Positions 4,864-7,140 of a DNA stretch of 7,140 bases are shown piece after piece. This DNA is from Spirochaetia bacterium (GTDB lineage Bacteria > Spirochaetota > Spirochaetia > Treponematales > Breznakiellaceae). The stretch lies in assembly GCA_026002045.1 (NCBI GenBank), contig BOAV01000113.1, positions 1-7,140 of the forward strand, in the 5' to 3' direction. Below the pieces are notes generated by a model that was given only the letters and a program-made list of their open reading frames with translations, was not told the DNA's origin and did not search any database. The first letter of the stretch is position 1. Each line of letters begins with the position of its first letter. The position numbers and the translations under genes were made by a program.

Positions 4864-5943
4864 CTAAAAGAGCAGTCCCTCAACATTGCCGGTTAGCCTG
4901 CCGTTCCGCGGCTCAAGTTTAAGATGTTCGTAGGCAAAACCGGTAACCACCCGGCCCCGGGGGGTACGCTGGATGAGACCCGCCTGGATCAGATAGGGCT
5001 CGTAGTAATCCTCCAAAGTATCCACCGATTCACCGATGCTTATGGCCAGGGTTTCCGCGCCCACGGGGCCGCCGTTGTAACGTTCAATGATGATCCGCAA
5101 AATTTCACGATCGTGTTTTTCCAACCCCAGGGCATCAATTTCCAGCCGCCTGAGCCCATCTTCCACCACGGGCAGGGTGATGGAGGGCGCCCCCTTAATC
5201 TGGGCAAAGTCCCGCATCCGCCGCAGGAGCCGGTTCACCACCCGCGGGGTGCCCCGGGCGGAACGGGCCAGCAGCATTGCCGCGTCATCATCAATATTGA
5301 TGTTCAGTATCCCTGCGGAACGGCGGACAATGGCCTCCATATCGGCGTTTTCATAAAGGGAAAACCGGCAGGTAATACCGAAGCGGCTCACCAGGGGGCT
5401 TGAGACATTTCCCGCCCTGGTGGTGGCCCCCACCAGGGTAAAGGGCTGTATGCCGATTCTGAGTGTCCGGGCTCCCGGCCCCTGGCCGATAACCCAGTCA
5501 ATCTCATAATCCTCCATGGCGATGTAGAGCATCTCCTCAATGGCGGGCTTAAGCCGGTGAATTTCATCGATAAAAAAAACAGCGTTCCCACTCAGCTTGG
5601 TAAGGATACCCACCAGATCCTTTGGTTTATCCAGAGCCGGCGCGGAGGTTTGTACAAATTCCACTCCCAGCTCATGAGCCACCACCTGGGCCAGGGTCGT
5701 TTTTCCCAATCCCGGCGGACCGATTAAAAAAAGATGATCCAGACTTTCCTTCCGTTTCTTGGCGGCGGAAATGAACACCCCCAGATTTTCCTTGTTTGTC
5801 TTCTGGCCCAAAAATTCTTTAAGGCTCCGGGGACGAAGTGAGGCCTCTTTTTCATCCTCCGCAAGGGGCTTTTCCGGGTGGAGCATTCCCGTGGGGCCGC
5901 TTAAAGGGATATCACCTGGCTCGTTAATATTTTTTTTGCTCAT
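4864..5943 (-). CDS. ruvB: Holliday junction branch-migration ATPase RuvB
   Basis: 359 residues, slightly longer than the usual 335-350 because of an N-terminal extension of about 20 residues. RuvB forms hexameric rings that pump DNA through the RuvA-bound Holliday junction. Visible features: LRPRSLKEFLGQ at 36-47; Walker A GPPGLGKTTLA at 75-85; Walker B FFIDEIHRL at 123-131; sensor 1 GATTRAG at 172-178; arginine finger Arg187 in LVSRFGI; sensor 2 GTPRVVNRLLRR at 231-242; and a C-terminal winged helix at about 275-340, including YNGGPVGAETLA and EPYLIQAGLIQRTPRGR. All key catalytic residues are present. The start is ATG 5943, 10 nt after the ruvA stop, with a weak AGGCG upstream. Met20 is a possible alternative start that would give a more typical length. 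A 9-bp inverted repeat (5415-5423/5430-5438) inside the sensor 1 codons is probably coincidental. Confidence 0.98.
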   Translation of the reverse strand: MSKKNINEPGDIPLSGPTGMLHPEKPLAEDEKEASLRPRSLKEFLGQKTNKENLGVFISAAKKRKESLDHLFLIGPPGLGKTTLAQVVAHELGVEFVQTSAPALDKPKDLVGILTKLSGNAVFFIDEIHRLKPAIEEMLYIAMEDYEIDWVIGQGPGARTLRIGIQPFTLVGATTRAGNVSSPLVSRFGITCRFSLYENADMEAIVRRSAGILNINIDDDAAMLLARSARGTPRVVNRLLRRMRDFAQIKGAPSITLPVVEDGLRRLEIDALGLEKHDREILRIIIERYNGGPVGAETLAISIGESVDTLEDYYEPYLIQAGLIQRTPRGRVVTGFAYEHLKLEPRNGRLTGNVEGLLF

Positions 5944-6019
5944 TCCGCAGCGCCTATGAACTGCTCAATTCAACGATGGCCTGTTTGAAAAGAAGGGCTT
6001 CCTTTTCCGCAGCGCCTAT
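5943..6019. repeat. 15-nt exact direct repeat at the ruvA/ruvB junction
   Basis: TTCCGCAGCGCCTAT occurs at 5943-5957 and 6005-6019, 62 bp apart. The first copy spans the ruvA stop, the 10-nt gap and the first base of the ruvB start codon, and holds ruvB's weak AGGCG ribosome-binding site. The second lies inside the ruvA coding region, encoding IGAAE near residues 178-182. The two copies are in different frames, so shared protein sequence does not explain the match. Confidence 0.7.
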
Positions 6020-6550
6020 TCCGGATTTTAGACCCGCCTCCGCCTTAGCCAGGGCATCCGCCGCTGAGCGCCTGTCGTAGCCCATCCCCGCCAGGGCTTC
6101 CACCAGTTCACTATACGGAGATGCCGCCTGCTGACCGGCCTTTGTTTCCCAGGTCAATTTTCCCTTGAGGGCGAGGATCATCTTCTGGGCGGTCTTCTTT
6201 CCCAGCCCCGGCACCGCTTCCAGCCGGCCCAGATCCTCCGTTTCCAAAGCCCGTTCCAGGTCCTCCTGCCCAATCCCCCCCAGAATTTTGATTGCCCCCT
6301 TGGGACCGATCCCTTCAACCTTGAGCAGTTCCAGAAAGGTATTCCGCCGCTTTTCATCGGCAAAGCCGTAGAGTTTCATCAGGTCTTCCCGGTGATAAAG
6401 CCAGGTAAAAACCTGCCCATCCTCCCCGGCGGCGGGCAGCTTGGCAATATCCGTGGCAGGCAGACTAATCTCCCACTCGATCCCCCCGGTAAGGATATAG
6501 ACGGTTTCGCTTAATTTTTCGGTAATGGTTCCCCGGATGCTGTTGAACAT
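5954..6550 (-). CDS. ruvA: Holliday junction DNA-binding protein RuvA
   Basis: 198 residues, the normal RuvA length. RuvA tetramers hold the Holliday junction in a square-planar form and load RuvB. Domain I (about 1-65) is the OB-fold, starting MFNSIRGTI and ending in LYHREDLMKLYGFAD, a classic RuvA stretch. Domain II (about 66-130) has two helix-hairpin-helix motifs, LLKVEGIGPKGAIKIL at 75-90 and LEAVPGLGKKTAQKMI at 110-125. Domain III (about 145-198), which contacts RuvB, starts SELVEALAGMGYDRRSAADA. A flexible linker with KAGQQAASP lies between. The ATG at 6550 is fixed by alignment; the only upstream purine-rich site is GGTGG about 12 nt away, so the ribosome binding site is weak. First gene of ruvA-ruvB-queA; ruvC is not adjacent, and a toxin-antitoxin operon occupies the divergent side. 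Confidence 0.97.
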   Translation of the reverse strand: MFNSIRGTITEKLSETVYILTGGIEWEISLPATDIAKLPAAGEDGQVFTWLYHREDLMKLYGFADEKRRNTFLELLKVEGIGPKGAIKILGGIGQEDLERALETEDLGRLEAVPGLGKKTAQKMILALKGKLTWETKAGQQAASPYSELVEALAGMGYDRRSAADALAKAEAGLKSGIGAAEKEALLFKQAIVELSSS

Positions 6551-6593
6551 GATCTGACTATACCACCAAAGGGAATTTTTTTTCTATTATTGC

Positions 6594-6622
6594 TTGACTT
6601 TTCCTGGGAAGTATATTATAGT
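6594..6622 (+). promoter_or_regulatory. Strong sigma-70-type promoter of the toxin-antitoxin operon
   Basis: TTGACT (6594-6599) and TATAGT (6617-6622) are spaced by exactly 17 bp and match the consensus hexamers at 5 of 6 each. Transcription would begin near 6629, about 42 nt before the antitoxin ATG at 6671. The leader ends in a good ribosome binding region (AAGGAAAGGA, 6658-6667). Confidence 0.75.
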
Positions 6623-6636
6623 CTGACTAGTCAGAC
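6621..6636. promoter_or_regulatory. 16-bp perfect palindrome: probable toxin-antitoxin operator
   Basis: GTCTGACTAGTCAGAC is identical to its own reverse complement. It overlaps the last two bases of the -10 and covers the expected transcription start of the toxin-antitoxin operon. Type II antitoxins and antitoxin-toxin complexes commonly bind such palindromes to repress their own operon. A copy of TCTGACTA, eight bases of this palindrome, also occurs at 6553-6560 just upstream of the ruvA start. Confidence 0.7.
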
Positions 6637-6670
6637 CAGTATAAGAAACATTGAGATAAGGAAAGGAAAC

Positions 6671-6937
6671 ATGAGCACATTACACGAAAGCGATACCTGG
6701 CAATTACAGGAGGCAAAGGCAATGTTAAGCGAGGTCATTAAATCGACGGTATCCATGCCCCAGATCATTACGGTTCGGGGTGTAGAAGCGGCGGTGATCC
6801 TTTCCATGAAGGATTACCGGAAACTCAAGGGGAAGAAGCCAAGCCTTATTGAGGCGTTCAAAAATCGTCCCTACCCGGAGCTGGAACTTGAAATGCCGCC
6901 CCGCCTGGTCGAGGAACCAAGGGAGATTGACTGGTGA
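6671..6937 (+). CDS. Phd/YefM-family antitoxin of a type II toxin-antitoxin system
   Basis: 88 residues from ATG 6671, preceded by AAGGAAAGGA at the right distance. The N-terminal half is a Phd/YefM DNA-binding and dimerisation fold: TWQLQEAKAMLSEVIKS at 8-24, then PQIITVRGVEAAVILSMKDY at 30-49. The characteristic 'I-T-x-R-G-x-x-A-V-x-L-S-x-x-x-Y' pattern is clear. The C-terminal half (about 55-88) is less ordered, rich in Pro, Glu and Arg, and ends PREIDW; this is the usual toxin-wrapping segment. It should neutralise the toxin encoded directly downstream and repress the operon through the palindrome at 6621-6636. An in-frame extension upstream to about 6590 would run through the promoter and is not the start. 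The stop overlaps the toxin GTG (GTGA), a typical coupling that keeps antitoxin translated first. Confidence 0.92.
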   Translation: MSTLHESDTWQLQEAKAMLSEVIKSTVSMPQIITVRGVEAAVILSMKDYRKLKGKKPSLIEAFKNRPYPELELEMPPRLVEEPREIDW

Positions 6938-7140
6938 AATATTTGCTGGATACCAATGTCCTTTCAGAAATCCAAAAACCAAACCGTAATCCAAAGGTTA
7001 ATGCGTTCATTGAAAATATAAGCGAAGATGATATCTTTATCAGCGCAGTTTCTGTGGGGGAGATTGTCTTTGGCATAGAAAAATTGCCGAATGGAAAAAA
7101 GAAAAATGAACTTTCCTTTTGGCTTTACCGCCAAATACTG
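6934..7140 (+). CDS. PIN-domain toxin, VapC/FitB-like (5' part; cut by window edge)
   Basis: 69 residues are visible from a GTG start that overlaps the antitoxin stop; the rest lies beyond the right edge. PIN toxins are Mg2+-dependent RNases that usually cut tRNA or rRNA. The N-terminus MKYLLDTNVLSE is the PIN signature strand with the first catalytic acid Asp6 and conserved Asn8. The second acid is Glu43 in SAVSVGEIVFGIEKL at 37-51, the usual PIN helix. The remaining acids, expected near residues 90-120, are not in view, so activity cannot be judged. By my hand count these 207 nt are about 37% GC, clearly lower than ruvAB beside it, which suggests recent acquisition. The VapC label reflects the PIN fold; its antitoxin is Phd/YefM-type rather than AbrB-type VapB. 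Confidence 0.92.
   Translation, partial: MKYLLDTNVLSEIQKPNRNPKVNAFIENISEDDIFISAVSVGEIVFGIEKLPNGKKKNELSFWLYRQIL

Noticed and set aside
5415..5438. GC-rich 9-bp inverted repeat inside ruvB
   Set aside because: It falls in codons of the conserved sensor 1 region (LVGATTRAG) and is probably a by-product of codon use; no U-run follows and it is mid-gene.
1..7140. CRISPR array, tRNA/rRNA gene, insertion sequence, att site or prophage genes
   Set aside because: No regularly spaced repeats with unique spacers, no cloverleaf or rRNA-like sequence, no transposase or integrase motifs were seen.

Overview
The window looks like chromosomal DNA from a motile spirochaete, most probably a Treponema of the termite-gut type. 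The basis is family resemblance: a flgF-flgG-flgJ(N) rod cluster with a FlgJ that begins directly with the rod-binding region, Treponema-like protein sequences, and moderately GC-rich DNA with AT-rich spacers. Species cannot be fixed from sequence alone.

Layout. Positions 1-1983 (minus strand) carry a flagellar rod operon, transcribed flgF > flgG > flgJ-like, the last cut by the left edge. Divergent from it (plus strand, 2069-3261) is a two-gene unit: an EamA/DMT-type ten-helix transporter, then a 100-residue alkyltransferase-like (ATL) protein whose GTG start overlaps the transporter stop. The 85-bp divergent spacer holds a perfect 11-bp inverted repeat and a promoter-like sequence facing each way. 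Positions 3262-3750 are AT-rich spacer plus what looks like a broken gene for a secreted protein. It converges on a ruvA-ruvB-queA operon (minus strand, 6550-3770) across an unusual array of alternating AATCAG/CTGATT half-sites. Divergent from ruvA (plus strand, 6671-7140) is a type II toxin-antitoxin operon: a Phd/YefM-type antitoxin and a PIN-domain (VapC-like) toxin, the latter cut by the right edge.

How the genes work together. FlgF and FlgG are axial rod subunits and the FlgJ-like protein is the rod-assembly chaperone. RuvA and RuvB form the Holliday-junction branch-migration motor; QueA makes the epoxyqueuosine precursor in tRNA and is a common passenger with ruvAB. The ATL protein probably flags O6-alkylguanine for nucleotide excision repair. 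The toxin-antitoxin pair has a strong promoter with a 16-bp perfect palindrome over its -10/start region, as expected for autoregulation.

Most of the window is ordinary chromosomal gene content and I do not see a clearly new biological system. The points worth a second look are regulatory or structural: possible sigma-28-type and leaderless promoters, the inverted repeat in the divergent spacer, the AATCAG array after queA, the broken secreted gene, a 15-nt repeat at the ruvA/ruvB junction, and an extra half-site of the toxin-antitoxin operator beside ruvA.
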